From the NCBI GenBank assembly GCA_023957375.1, contig JAMLHB010000001.1:1528245-1592244 (forward strand): 64,000 nt of DNA, read 5' to 3'. How positions within the stretch are numbered: the first letter of the stretch is position 1; each line of letters starts with the position of its first letter. Below are positions 16,894 to 26,422 of this stretch, piece by piece. The DNA is from Flavobacteriales bacterium. GTDB lineage: Bacteria > Bacteroidota > Bacteroidia > Flavobacteriales_F > PHOS-HE28. Position numbers and translations under genes: made by a program. Under the pieces are notes generated by a model that saw only the letters and a program-made list of their open reading frames with translations, was not told the DNA's origin and made no database searches.

Positions 16894-17540
16894 TGAACTT
16901 GGACCGCATCTATTCCTATCGTTTTCGCAATGTGGACCGGGGCAAACGCACGATGGTCTGGCAGGAATTGGCCAAGTTTATTCATGCGAAACTCGGTTCT
17001 CCGGAAATCATGCTGGACCCCGCGGCAGGAATGTGCGAATTCATCAATGCCGCGCCGGTACGGGAAAAGTGGGGGGTGGACGTCAACGAACCTTTCATAC
17101 GGGCCCATGCGTCCGAGGAGGTGAAGATCGTGATCGGGGATACTCGTACGGTGGAATTACCGAGCGGGTACTTCGATGCCATTTTCGTAAGCAATTTCCT
17201 CGAACACCTGAACAGTCAAGAGGAGGTTGCTGAATTCCTGTCGAAATTGCATGGCCACCTCAAACCCAACGGCCGCATCGCGGTAATGGGTCCCAATTTC
17301 AAATACGTCTTCAAAGAGTATTTCGACTTTGCCGACCACACGGTGATCCTCTCGGAGCTCGGCGCCGCAGAACACCTGTACGGTGCCGGGTTCGAGGTGG
17401 AGGCTATCTATCCCCGGTTTCTGCCCCTCTCCTTCCGCGGGCGCCTTCCAGTGAACCGGTTTCTGGTGCGCAGTTACTTGGCCATGCCATGGGTATGGCC
17501 ACTATTCGGGAAACAATTCCTACTAATTGGGCGGAAGTGA
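16893..17540 (+). CDS. Class I SAM-dependent methyltransferase
   Basis: A 215-residue methyltransferase. Motif I is degenerate (MLDPAAGMCEFINA near residue 40) but the acidic end of strand 2 (GVDVNEPF), the motif IV region (FDAIFVSNFLEHL) and LKPNGRIAVMGPN follow in the right order, as in Methyltransf_11-type enzymes. Placed inside the glycan operon, it probably methylates a sugar or a lipid carrier intermediate. The start shares one base with the upstream stop. The C-terminus ends in a hydrophobic segment (LAMPWVWPLFGKQFLL) that may associate with the membrane. Confidence 0.82.
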   Translation: MNLDRIYSYRFRNVDRGKRTMVWQELAKFIHAKLGSPEIMLDPAAGMCEFINAAPVREKWGVDVNEPFIRAHASEEVKIVIGDTRTVELPSGYFDAIFVSNFLEHLNSQEEVAEFLSKLHGHLKPNGRIAVMGPNFKYVFKEYFDFADHTVILSELGAAEHLYGAGFEVEAIYPRFLPLSFRGRLPVNRFLVRSYLAMPWVWPLFGKQFLLIGRK

Positions 17541-18280
17541 AGCTCAGCATTGTCATACCCGCCCACAATGAGGAAGGGAGCATCCAAGCTACATTGGAGA
17601 GCCTGCATACCGTGTTGACACGGGAGGCAATCCCTTTTGAAACTGTGGTGGTGAACGACCACAGCAGCGATGGTACGCTGGCGATCATCAGGCAAATGCA
17701 AACCAGGGAGTCACGGATCCATGTAGTGGACAACCAAGGCCCCGGCGGATACGGCCACGCAGTGCGGCAAGGATTGAAGGTATTCACCGGTGACTGTGTC
17801 GCGATTATGATGGCCGACTTAAGCGATGATCCGGAAGACCTGGTCCGTTTCTATGGCAAATTGGTGGAAGGATATGATTGCGTATTCGGAACGCGTTGGT
17901 CCAAAGGGGGCAACGTGATCGATTATCCCTGGCCCAAACGAGTGATCAACCGTACGGCCAACACATTGGTTCGCATCGCCTTCAACCTCCGTTATAATGA
18001 CTGCACCAATGCCTTCAAACTGTACCGGAGGCATACGATCGATGGATTGCACCCATTGCTCAGCCCGCATTTCAACCTGACCCTGGAGCTTCCATTGAAA
18101 GCCATTGTGCGAGGGTACACCTATGCAGTTGTTCCCAACTCATGGCGGAACCGCAAAAGCGGTGTTTCCAAATTGAAGATCAAAGAGATGGGGAGCAGGT
18201 ATTTCTTTATTATGCTCTACTGCCTGATCGAGAAGTATTTCTCAAAAGGCGATTTCAAGAAGCCGGAATTGCTACAATGA
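17537..18280 (+). CDS. Glycosyltransferase family 2 (polyprenyl-phosphate type)
   Basis: A 247-residue GT-A enzyme. The N-terminus LSIVIPAHNEEGSIQATL, VVVNDHSSDGT and MMADLSDDPEDL (metal-binding acidic cluster) are typical of GT2 enzymes that transfer a sugar to polyprenyl phosphate (DPM1/GtrB group); GTRWSKGG and a C-terminal LKIKEMGSRYFF block also fit. The GTG at 17537 is chosen because it overlaps the previous stop (GTGA), as most genes here do, and begins right at the domain. An ATG at 17489 would add 16 residues and a 52 bp overlap. Confidence 0.87.
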   Translation: MKLSIVIPAHNEEGSIQATLESLHTVLTREAIPFETVVVNDHSSDGTLAIIRQMQTRESRIHVVDNQGPGGYGHAVRQGLKVFTGDCVAIMMADLSDDPEDLVRFYGKLVEGYDCVFGTRWSKGGNVIDYPWPKRVINRTANTLVRIAFNLRYNDCTNAFKLYRRHTIDGLHPLLSPHFNLTLELPLKAIVRGYTYAVVPNSWRNRKSGVSKLKIKEMGSRYFFIMLYCLIEKYFSKGDFKKPELLQ

Positions 18281-19689
18281 GCTTGCGGGAACTGCTTTCC
18301 GGAGCCCGGCTCTACCGGTTGCTGCTTCTGCTCAATGGATTGGCCACTTTAGCCGTTTGTTGGGGCTTTCGCCACCACCTCGGCAACGATGCCTGGAGCT
18401 ATACCACCTTGGCTGATGGGATCTTGCACGGCAAGTATTCGCTATGGTGGCGGCTTCCTGTGAGTATTCCCGACACGTTTCGAAATCCCGGATATCCTTT
18501 GTTCGTTGCCGCTTTCCGTTGGTTCACGGAAAGCCCGGTCCCCCTCCAATGCGCCCAGTTGTTAATGTACTTCGCCTCGGTCATACTGATGCTCCGCACC
18601 ATCGGCCTGCTGGGTGGGGGAACAATGGCCAAGAATGTATTTCTTCTTATTCTGTTGCCCAGCATCGATCTTCCCTACTATATCCCAACCATCTTCCCGG
18701 AAGTGGTGACCATGTTCCTGATCTGTGCCTTCGTTTATACTGAGGTCTCCGGACCACGGACGTGGAGGCGTATAGCAATGCTGGCACTGCTGTCAGGAAT
18801 GGCCTTCCAAATGCGCTCTTCATTGCTGCTGTTTCCCGTGTTCTGGATAGTGGCCCGTTGGCTTTTGGAACGGAAAGCCTTCCCATGGAGCCATGCCACA
18901 ACCATGTTGGGGGTCTTCGGTACAACATTGTTTCCTTATGCAATGTGGAACAAGTCCCATCATGGCGTGTTCCGGCCAACCCCTTTGGAAGGTGGAGCGG
19001 GTGCCATGCACATCGGCTGGTGGATCGGCAAAATTCCCGGCCACACCGAGCACTGGTACTGGGGAAATGTGGCAAACCATGAGCTGATCCCTTTAACGGG
19101 CAATGCGGACATACCGGCAAATATTGAGGTATTTGATGCTGAATGGTCCGCGATCGATTCCGGCTTGGCACCCCTGCTTACCCGAACAGACAGTATCATG
19201 TTGGACTCCTTTGCCATGAACCCGCGCAACTTCCGCACCTTTAATACGCGGTATACACTGGCACGGGAAGAGGCCTTGAAGAAAGCGGTTTACAGGCATG
19301 TGCTTGAAGAGCCGGGGTATACGATAGCATTGAAGGCCTATACCGCAATACGTCTGTGGGTAACCGGCATCAACGTTGAGCAATTCAACAATTCCACATT
19401 GAAGGGAAAACTCCTTCAACTCTATCCGCTTTTGCTTACCCTCGGTATTTTTCTGCTTGCCGTGTGTTGTATTCCGATCGCACTCTTGCGCCACCGCCCA
19501 ATGCTGTACACCCTACTACCGCTGTTGATCCCTGTCGTGTACTTGGGGTTGGTCCATATACCTTTTACCATCCAGGCACGATACACTATTCCGGTAAGGA
19601 TATTGCTCTTCGCTGCCATGGCGCTCTCCATCGAAAAAATGGCCGGCCCAGGGCCCCGTGTTACCGAAATATCCGGAAAGCCGGACTGA
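18277..19689 (+). CDS. Polytopic membrane protein, probable GT-C glycosyltransferase
   Basis: A 470-residue protein with about ten predicted membrane helices, including LLLLLNGLATLAVCWGF, AMLALLSGMAF and LLLTLGIFLLAVCCIPIALL. The first loop after helix 1 has an acidic residue (GNDAWSYTTLADGIL), followed by NPGYPLFVAAF, a pattern common to GT-C enzymes that use polyprenyl-phosphate sugars. It follows a polyprenyl-phosphate-type GT2 gene with an ATGA overlap, so that enzyme could make its donor. Exact family not assigned; a non-enzymatic membrane protein is the alternative. Confidence 0.75.
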   Translation: MSLRELLSGARLYRLLLLLNGLATLAVCWGFRHHLGNDAWSYTTLADGILHGKYSLWWRLPVSIPDTFRNPGYPLFVAAFRWFTESPVPLQCAQLLMYFASVILMLRTIGLLGGGTMAKNVFLLILLPSIDLPYYIPTIFPEVVTMFLICAFVYTEVSGPRTWRRIAMLALLSGMAFQMRSSLLLFPVFWIVARWLLERKAFPWSHATTMLGVFGTTLFPYAMWNKSHHGVFRPTPLEGGAGAMHIGWWIGKIPGHTEHWYWGNVANHELIPLTGNADIPANIEVFDAEWSAIDSGLAPLLTRTDSIMLDSFAMNPRNFRTFNTRYTLAREEALKKAVYRHVLEEPGYTIALKAYTAIRLWVTGINVEQFNNSTLKGKLLQLYPLLLTLGIFLLAVCCIPIALLRHRPMLYTLLPLLIPVVYLGLVHIPFTIQARYTIPVRILLFAAMALSIEKMAGPGPRVTEISGKPD

Positions 19690-19706
19690 TCGTACCTCTT
19701 ATTAGT

Positions 19707-20849
19707 ATGGCGCGGATGAAAGTGGTGATCGTGGAAACCGTGCACGCCCAGTACGGCCTTACCCAGGCTGAACTATTTCATGAAGCACAAAAGGTCTTCT
19801 TCACAACGAAGAAGGTGGGAGACCAGATGCATGCCCTCGGTCCGGGCCTTTGCGAGGGCCAGTTCATTACCATACACGATGTGGGCGAAGCATGCCAGGA
19901 GATCATCCGCTACTGCAACCGGGAGCAAGTAGACTTGCTCTCATTCAGCCCGATCTTCTCCAATTTTGAGAGCGTGCTGCGGATTGCCGAGGGAGTGAGG
20001 GCCTCTACGGCAATTACCATCCACAACCTGAACTACTGGTTTAACGCACGGTTCAGAACCTGGAAGTATTACAAGCAAAGGCGCCTCAAACAGCGGGTCC
20101 TGGAAGCTTTCGACCATATTGTGGTAGACGAAGGACTCCTTGCCTACTTGAAGAACGAAAGGCCACGGTTGTTCCGGAATTACAGCTTTCTGGCAGTGCC
20201 GTTTACCCTCTTTCATGAACGCGGGCCATCACGGCACAAGCGCAGCGCTGATGAACAAGGCCGGTTGAAAGTGGTGCTGCCGGGCTCCATCTATCAGGAA
20301 AGCCGCAATTACCAAGCGGTGTTGGAAGTGATCGAACGGTTTGCCATGGAAAGAGCTGCGATCACATTCTCTTTTGCAGGGCCCGCTATTGGTGAACATG
20401 GCCGGAAGGTGGTGAAGCGATTGGAACAGGCCAATCAAAGGTGTGCCGGTATCGCCGCCTATTATCCCATGGGGATTCCGGAAACCAGTAACCTGTTTGA
20501 ACGCGAAATGGAAACTGCGGATGTTTTGCTCTCGCCGCTCAATGCCGTGTTTGATGCGTTGGGCACCCGTGAATATTACGGAAAAACCAAAGTCCCCGGT
20601 GCCACTGGCGATATGATTACCTACCAATTGCCGGGCATCATCCCAGAATACGTGCCCATACCACCCGGGCTGAAGGGGTCGGTTTTCCATTATTTCACCG
20701 CCTCTGAACTATTCCAGCTATTGAACCGGTTCATGAGCGAGCCCCAAGCACTGCAACAGGCCCGGGATCAGGCCCGCGCCAACGCATACCACTACTCCGC
20801 AGAGGTGGTACGCACCGGATTGGCACCGCTGATGGGGCAAGGCCGCTAA
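19707..20849 (+). CDS. Glycosyltransferase, GT-B fold (GT4-like)
   Basis: A 380-residue protein. The N-terminal half holds a Rossmann-like start (MKVVIVETVHAQYGL) and TAITIHNLNYWFNAR; the C-terminal half has VVLPGSIYQESRNY and a donor-site-like stretch ending in TGDMITYQLPGIIPEYV. The overall plan is that of retaining GT-B glycosyltransferases, though the usual E-x7-E motif is not clear. ATG at 19707 and ATG at 19716 are both possible. Spacing to the previous gene is 17 bp. Donor and acceptor unknown. Confidence 0.7.
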   Translation: MARMKVVIVETVHAQYGLTQAELFHEAQKVFFTTKKVGDQMHALGPGLCEGQFITIHDVGEACQEIIRYCNREQVDLLSFSPIFSNFESVLRIAEGVRASTAITIHNLNYWFNARFRTWKYYKQRRLKQRVLEAFDHIVVDEGLLAYLKNERPRLFRNYSFLAVPFTLFHERGPSRHKRSADEQGRLKVVLPGSIYQESRNYQAVLEVIERFAMERAAITFSFAGPAIGEHGRKVVKRLEQANQRCAGIAAYYPMGIPETSNLFEREMETADVLLSPLNAVFDALGTREYYGKTKVPGATGDMITYQLPGIIPEYVPIPPGLKGSVFHYFTASELFQLLNRFMSEPQALQQARDQARANAYHYSAEVVRTGLAPLMGQGR

Positions 20850-20884
20850 GCAAACAGCCCCTTCCGGGACCAAATAGGGGGGAC

Positions 20885-20892
20885 TATTTTCG
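20885..20892 (+). promoter_or_regulatory. -7 promoter box before the sulfotransferase gene
   Basis: TATTTTCG followed by CCGC matches TAnnTTYG and lies 25 bases upstream of the ATG at 20918, in the 68 bp gap that breaks the glycan operon. Confidence 0.55.
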
Positions 20893-20917
20893 CCGCACCC
20901 ACCATCCATTGCCCCGC

Positions 20918-21787
20918 ATGCTCAGAGTATTCTTCGGCCAACACAAATGTGCTTCCAAATGGGTGGCGCTCCTGATCGAGCGCATGTGCAATGAACTCGG
21001 CTGGAAAAGCACCATTGCCTACCGCGTGCGGATCAATGGACATGGGGGATTGCGCCAGCTGATCGAGAACGAAAAGCCGGATTTCCTGATCATCCCGGAG
21101 GCCGATGTGGACCAAGTGGCAGAAATACCGGTGCCGTTCAAGGGCTTCCACATCACCCGAGACCCCAGGGACATAGTGGTCTCCGGCTATTTTTCGCATC
21201 TGAAAGTGCATGCCTTGGTGGACGACCCTGCCTTGGGCGTTACCATGGAACACCGCAAGCTCCTGCAAAGGCTGCCGAAAAAGGAGGGCATCGACCTGGA
21301 GATCGCCACCATCGCCCGGGTACCTTTGCAGCACCTTCACCAGTGGAACTATGAAGACCCACGGATCCTCGAGACCACATTCACCCGCCTGACCTCTTCC
21401 TCGTTCGAAGAATTGGCCGGCATTCTTGCCTTCCTGGGAATGATCAAACAGCAGAACCGATGGACCTTCGGATCTCGCTGTTACATTAACCGCCTGCTCA
21501 AGCGATTCGGCATGGGCGGCCTGCGGATGCGAGCCGAGAGTTACGCTCCCGCCCAGTTGCGAAAAACCTTGCGTGACCTGTCATTCGAGAACCTGAGGCG
21601 TGGTAAGCCATGGTGGCTGAACCAGCGTGGAGCGCATTACCGCAAAGGGAGGCCGGGCAATTGGATGGAGCACATGGACCCGGGCCAGGAGGCCGAGATC
21701 GAAAGGCTCTTCCCAGGCTTGATCGCACGGGCAGGTGAAAGCCGTCAAATAGCGCCACCTGCCATGGACCTTCGATCCGGGCAATGA
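20918..21787 (+). CDS. Sulfotransferase domain protein
   Basis: A 289-residue cytosolic protein with the two PAPS-binding elements of sulfotransferases: the 5'-phosphosulfate loop region FFGQHKCASKWV at residues 5-16 and the 3'-phosphate loop ITRDPRDIVVSGYFSH near 80. The late motif RKGRPGNWMEHM near 242 corresponds to the RKGxxGxW element. It would move sulfate from PAPS to a sugar hydroxyl or amine. Being among glycosyltransferases, it probably sulfates the surface glycan. The ATG at 20918 follows its own promoter box. Confidence 0.85.
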   Translation: MLRVFFGQHKCASKWVALLIERMCNELGWKSTIAYRVRINGHGGLRQLIENEKPDFLIIPEADVDQVAEIPVPFKGFHITRDPRDIVVSGYFSHLKVHALVDDPALGVTMEHRKLLQRLPKKEGIDLEIATIARVPLQHLHQWNYEDPRILETTFTRLTSSSFEELAGILAFLGMIKQQNRWTFGSRCYINRLLKRFGMGGLRMRAESYAPAQLRKTLRDLSFENLRRGKPWWLNQRGAHYRKGRPGNWMEHMDPGQEAEIERLFPGLIARAGESRQIAPPAMDLRSGQ

Positions 21788-21839
21788 TGGAAACCTGTGG
21801 ATCACTGATCCACCAACCGCGCGCATACGGCACAGGGAA

Positions 21840-22952
21840 ATGGAGTTGAAGGGCTTGAACATCGTCATTATCTCCAACGAAGGATGGGGGGATGTGTGGT
21901 ATTCCAAACACAACTACGCATACGAATTGTCCAAGTTCAACCAGGTGTTGTTCATCGACCCTCCGCCACCCTGGTCATTTCATCGGCCCATGGCGTGCCG
22001 GATCTCCGTCAACCAGGTGATGGACAACCTCCGCGTGCTGCGCTACAACAATGTCCTTCCCTCATTTAGTCAAGCGAGCTATGGCCTGAACAATGCATGG
22101 GTGAGCAAAGCGATAAGCAAATATCTGCAGGCAGACCAATGGCCAGTGGACCTTATTCTCACCTTCGATCCGGCCCGCCTGCACAACCCCGCGCTGTTGG
22201 GTGCAAGGGGTTCTCTCTTTATCGCCGTGGACAAGTACATCCTTTCACTTCGTGGCGAGCCGGACCTGTACCGGAACGTGGACGGCATTGTGGCGATAAG
22301 CCGGTCGTTCAATGAGTTCTACCAACCCTATGGCAAGCCCATCCTGAATATCGGCCACGGTATTTCAAACGAAGAATTCACCGCCCCCGCACTGAACCAT
22401 CCGTACGGCGATTTCGCCTTGTACATCGGAGGCCTTGATAAACGCGTGGACCTGTCCTTGACCATGCGCCTTGTGGAAGACCACCCGGAGGTTCCATTCG
22501 TGTTCATCGGCGCATTCAAGCTGAAAGGCAATGCCCTGGCTGAGGAGCTCTTCCTGCATGGGAAGTACAAGAACGTGCACCTTCCCGGAGTAAAGCCGTT
22601 CAAGGAACTCAAAACCTGGATAGCCGCTTCACGCTTCTGCCTGGCACCGATGGACATCAGCATACCCGGGAACGACATCTCGCACCATAAGGTCTTGCAG
22701 TACCTGGCCTTCGGCAAGCCCATATTCTCCACTGTTTTCTCCGAATACAAGGACATGAAGCACCTCCTGTACATGAACAACAACCCGGCTGAGCTGACAG
22801 GCCTGCTCTCCTCCTTCCTTGGCACAACAGAGCCCGAAGCCCTTGTGCAGGCACGGATCGCCATGGCCCGAAAGCATTCCTACCGGTCCATTCTCGCCCA
22901 GATCGGTGAATTCCTCGGCATGGCGGCGCCCACCCTCTCCAGCGGCAAGTAA
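21840..22952 (+). CDS. Glycosyltransferase, GT-B fold (GT4/GT1-like)
   Basis: A 370-residue protein with an N-terminal Rossmann half (LNIVIISNEGWGDVWYSKHNYAYEL, VLFIDPPPPW) and a C-terminal donor half (YIGGLDKRVDLSL, VHLPGVKPFKELKTWI, HHKVLQYLAFGKPIFST). This arrangement is typical of bacterial surface-glycan glycosyltransferases of the WcaK/TuaH kind. The last motif contacts the nucleotide sugar. It starts 52 bp after the sulfotransferase gene, same strand. Confidence 0.82.
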   Translation: MELKGLNIVIISNEGWGDVWYSKHNYAYELSKFNQVLFIDPPPPWSFHRPMACRISVNQVMDNLRVLRYNNVLPSFSQASYGLNNAWVSKAISKYLQADQWPVDLILTFDPARLHNPALLGARGSLFIAVDKYILSLRGEPDLYRNVDGIVAISRSFNEFYQPYGKPILNIGHGISNEEFTAPALNHPYGDFALYIGGLDKRVDLSLTMRLVEDHPEVPFVFIGAFKLKGNALAEELFLHGKYKNVHLPGVKPFKELKTWIAASRFCLAPMDISIPGNDISHHKVLQYLAFGKPIFSTVFSEYKDMKHLLYMNNNPAELTGLLSSFLGTTEPEALVQARIAMARKHSYRSILAQIGEFLGMAAPTLSSGK

Positions 22953-23007
22953 GAACTCGGCCTTTTATAGTTTCTTTGGCCTGCCCTTGCGGCCGTGGAC
23001 AGACCCC

Positions 23008-24135
23008 ATGCACGTGCTTCACACCTTTGCCAACTGCTCCAGCGTGCCCTATATGAGCTGGTTCGCGGCACGGGCCCATAAGGAAGGCGTCCTGCGCTAT
23101 TCGTTTATCCTCATGCACCACGAGCGACCGAGGATGATCGATGAGATGGAGGCACTGGGCTTTAAGTGCATCTGGATCAAATACAGCGACCAGCGGCGAA
23201 AGAGCGGTATGCTAAAGGCATTTCCGCTGATGTGGTGGCACATGATGAGGCTGCGGCCGGACATCGTACATAGCCACTTGTTCGACGACACCGTGCCTGC
23301 GATGCTCGCGGCCTGGTTAGCCGCGATCAAGGTGCGGGCGGTGACCAAGCAGTGGACCGGTTTCCACTGGTTGCAAGCACCCAAATGGGTGTGGGTGGAC
23401 AAGCTGGTGAACCGCCTCGGCACCGACTTGATCGCCGTGTCCGGCGAATGCAGGGAATTCATGCTGGAAACCGAACATGCCGACCAGAGAAAAGTGAGCA
23501 TGGTGCACCACGGCATCGACCCGGACCAAGAAACCCGGCGCGACCCCATGGTGATGGACCGATTGAAGAAGGAGCTTGGAACGGATGGGCACTTCCCCGT
23601 GATCGGTACTGTGGCACGGCTGATCCAGTGGAAGGGACACCATCGAATATTGGACGCGGCCAAGGCGGTGGTGGCCAAGTATCCCAAGGCTTTGTTCCTC
23701 TTTTGCGGCTTGGGGGAATTGGAGTGGAGCTTACGGGAGCGCGTCCGAAAAGAGGGGCTCCAGGACCATGTCAGGTTCACAGGCTGGATTGACCGCAGTG
23801 CAATGCCATCCTTCTACGGATTACTGGACATTTACCTCCATGCGGCCCAACTCGAGCCCTTCGGCTTTGTTTTTACCGAGGCCATGATGAACGCCGTGCC
23901 CATGGTAACAACACCTACCGGCGCCGGACTGGATGCCATCGAAGACGGCAAGAGCGGCATTCTGGTGGAGCGCAACGGTGCAGCCATAGCGGAAGGCATC
24001 GTGCGCATGTTGCAGCTGGACCGCAAGGCGGTGGGCTTGGCAGGACGCGAGGCCGCCATGCGCATGTACCCGTTCAGCAACATGTGGGAAGGCACCATGG
24101 AGGTGTACCGGAAATCATTGGCCCGGACAAAATGA
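23008..24135 (+). CDS. Glycosyltransferase family 4
   Basis: A 375-residue retaining GT-B enzyme. Acceptor half: HTFANCSSVPYMSWFAARA, RPDIVHSHLFDD. Donor half: VHHGIDPD, GTVARLIQWKGHHRILDAA near residue 200, and the E-x7-E motif in EPFGFVFTEAMMNAVPMV near 281. All GT4 landmarks are present. The stop overlaps the next start (ATGA). Sugar specificity cannot be read. Confidence 0.92.
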   Translation: MHVLHTFANCSSVPYMSWFAARAHKEGVLRYSFILMHHERPRMIDEMEALGFKCIWIKYSDQRRKSGMLKAFPLMWWHMMRLRPDIVHSHLFDDTVPAMLAAWLAAIKVRAVTKQWTGFHWLQAPKWVWVDKLVNRLGTDLIAVSGECREFMLETEHADQRKVSMVHHGIDPDQETRRDPMVMDRLKKELGTDGHFPVIGTVARLIQWKGHHRILDAAKAVVAKYPKALFLFCGLGELEWSLRERVRKEGLQDHVRFTGWIDRSAMPSFYGLLDIYLHAAQLEPFGFVFTEAMMNAVPMVTTPTGAGLDAIEDGKSGILVERNGAAIAEGIVRMLQLDRKAVGLAGREAAMRMYPFSNMWEGTMEVYRKSLARTK

Positions 24136-25046
24136 GCAAGCCGGGGGTTTCCGTGATCATACCCGCGTACAATGCAGGACCTTGGCTGAAGGAGGCTATC
24201 GACAGTGTACGTGCGCAAACCTTCCAGGATTGGGAGCTGATCGTGGTGAATGACGGCTCCACGGACAACACGGCGCAGGTGGCCCGTGAACACAGCGACC
24301 CGCGCATTCATGTGATCGACCAGGTGAATAGCGGCGTAAGCGCGGCACGCAATACCGGCATCGCCATGGCGCGTGGAGGTATCATCGGCTTCTTGGACGC
24401 GGACGATGCCATGCTTCCGGACAATCTGCAACAGAAGGTGGACCTGATGTTGAAAACCGGCGTGGATTGGGTCTTTGGCGACATGATCCCCTGTGACCCG
24501 CACCTGCAGCCCAAAGGTGGGGTGATGACGGGCACTGATGGTGACGTGAAGAGCATGCTGCTGCTGAACGTGGGCACCGTGGTGCCCATCGCGTGCAGCA
24601 ATGTGCTGGCCAGGCGGCATTGCTTTGAACAGGGAGTGGCATTCGATACCACGTTGTCCAATTCCGCCGACCAAGACTTCACGCTTCAACTGGCCCATCG
24701 TTTCAGCTATCGCCACCTGTCCGCTGCGCTGGGCAAATACCGCGTGCTGCCCTCCAGCATGAGCAAGAATGTGCTGCGCTACCAAGAGGATCATCTCCGC
24801 TTCTTCAAGAAGGTGCGCCAGCAGGGACACCTGGCCAACCCGAACTTCCGCAGAACGTGCATGGCCAATGTGTACTGGGCCATCGGCGGTACGTGGTGGC
24901 GGCAGGCCCGAAAACCCCTCAAGGCCGTCCCCTTCTTCTTCCGCGCCTTGGCGCTATCCCCGGCAGTGCTCGCCAGGCCCCTGCTTAAGCGCTTCACGGG
25001 CTGCAAAGGAACCGGCGTTTCATTGCCCAAACCACCGGAACAGTGA
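24132..25046 (+). CDS. Glycosyltransferase family 2
   Basis: A 304-residue GT-A inverting glycosyltransferase: VSVIIPAYNAGPWLKEAI at the start, VVNDGSTDNT, and the metal-binding FLDADDAMLPDNL near residue 90. NSADQDFTLQLAHRF marks the acceptor-side acidic motif. The overlap with both neighbours (ATGA before, GTGA after) ties it into the same operon as the GT4 enzyme and the flippase. Confidence 0.92.
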   Translation: MSKPGVSVIIPAYNAGPWLKEAIDSVRAQTFQDWELIVVNDGSTDNTAQVAREHSDPRIHVIDQVNSGVSAARNTGIAMARGGIIGFLDADDAMLPDNLQQKVDLMLKTGVDWVFGDMIPCDPHLQPKGGVMTGTDGDVKSMLLLNVGTVVPIACSNVLARRHCFEQGVAFDTTLSNSADQDFTLQLAHRFSYRHLSAALGKYRVLPSSMSKNVLRYQEDHLRFFKKVRQQGHLANPNFRRTCMANVYWAIGGTWWRQARKPLKAVPFFFRALALSPAVLARPLLKRFTGCKGTGVSLPKPPEQ

Positions 25047-26386
25047 GCTTGAAGCGGGGCATATTCTACACGTTCCTCACCCAGGTGCCCACCCTGCTCC
25101 TGTTCTTCGTGGCTAGCACCCTGATGACCCGTTCCCTCGGTGATGAAGGCCGGGGCGAATTTGCGCTTTTCCAGAACCTGGTGGCCCTGGTGACCATGGT
25201 GCTCGGCTTCAGCCTCAACTTCGGCACCACCTATTTCACGGCCAAGGACCAAGGTGACCCAACCCGCATGGTGCGGGTGTGCACAAGCCTGCTGATGGTG
25301 AACCTGATCGCCGTGCCCCTGCTGTTCCTGGTCGTCTTCAGCAATTCCAGGCTGCAGCGTGTTTTTCTGCCCGCCAATACCATGCACTGGGCCTACCTGC
25401 TGTACTTGGTCGTGCTCGTACTGCTCACCCAGGTCAACAACTTCATCAACAGCATCCTGCTCGGGCTAAAGAAGTTCCAGATCATCAACCGGATGAGCAT
25501 CTTCACCGCCGCCATCAGTGCCATCGGCTACACCTCGCTCTACTTCCTGCAAGACCGGCTCGATCAGACTTGGTTACTTCCGGTGGTGCTGTCCCTCCAT
25601 TTGTCATACATCCTGATAAACACCATTTTTTGGGTGTACTCCTATATCCGGGTGGTGGGCATCAGGCCCAGGCCAACTTGGTCCTGGGCGATCATCCGGC
25701 CCGTGCTGACATTCGTGCTGGTGGCCTATGTGGCCAACTCCATGAACCTGGTGAACTACCGCTTCAACATTTGGGTGGTGGACCACTACACCGGCACTGC
25801 ACAGCTCGGACTTTATGCAGTGGCGCTCGGTTTGGCGCAATTGCTGTTCTACGTACCAGACCCCTTCACCACCGTGGTGCAACCTTACCTGTATGGCGAG
25901 ATGAACCGCGACCTGCTGGCCAAGTTCAAGTTCATCATGCGCCTGAATTTCACCACAGTGGCCACGATGGCGCTGACGCTGGCGTTCATCGCGCCATGGC
26001 TGGTGCCCATGCTTTTCGGCAAGGTGTTTGCCGGAGCCGTGCCCGCCCTGTACTGGCTGTTGCCGGGCATCACCTTTGCCGCCAGTTCCAAGCTACTGGG
26101 GCCTTTGGTGGTGCAGGGCAACCTGATCCGCTTCAACCTTTACGGAGTAGCTGCTGCAACATTGGTCACCATCACGCTCAGCTTCCTCCTGATCCCCTCA
26201 ATGGGCATCAAAGGTGCCGGCATCGCAAGCTCCCTCTCTTTCCTCGCCAACCTCATTGTGCAATGCGTGGTGGTGAGCCGCAGAATGAAGATCACCATCT
26301 GGGACATGTTCATTCTTCGCCCCAGCGATATCGCGTTGTTCTGGGAGATTGCGCAACGCCGGATGCCCGTAGTCATTCGCCGCTGA
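25043..26386 (+). CDS. Polysaccharide flippase (Wzx/MATE-like superfamily)
   Basis: A 447-residue integral membrane protein with about 12-14 helices. The N-terminus GIFYTFLTQVPTLLLFFVAS and SLGDEGRGEFALFQNLVALV match the opening of oligosaccharide flippases (loss of a GEFG-type loop between helices 1 and 2 would argue against it, and it is present). Flippases move lipid-linked repeat units across the inner membrane. GTG start, overlapping the previous stop (GTGA). It is the last gene of the plus-strand run; the next genes face it. Confidence 0.88.
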   Translation: MSLKRGIFYTFLTQVPTLLLFFVASTLMTRSLGDEGRGEFALFQNLVALVTMVLGFSLNFGTTYFTAKDQGDPTRMVRVCTSLLMVNLIAVPLLFLVVFSNSRLQRVFLPANTMHWAYLLYLVVLVLLTQVNNFINSILLGLKKFQIINRMSIFTAAISAIGYTSLYFLQDRLDQTWLLPVVLSLHLSYILINTIFWVYSYIRVVGIRPRPTWSWAIIRPVLTFVLVAYVANSMNLVNYRFNIWVVDHYTGTAQLGLYAVALGLAQLLFYVPDPFTTVVQPYLYGEMNRDLLAKFKFIMRLNFTTVATMALTLAFIAPWLVPMLFGKVFAGAVPALYWLLPGITFAASSKLLGPLVVQGNLIRFNLYGVAAATLVTITLSFLLIPSMGIKGAGIASSLSFLANLIVQCVVVSRRMKITIWDMFILRPSDIALFWEIAQRRMPVVIRR

Positions 26387-26422
26387 AACTACGGGATGTC
26401 CCGATAACCGGATATCCTGGGC

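Noticed and set aside
17489-17536. ATG at 17489 as start of the GT2 gene
   Set aside because: It would create a 52 bp overlap, while the GTG at 17537 gives the usual 4 bp overlap and begins directly at the conserved strand. It cannot be fully excluded.
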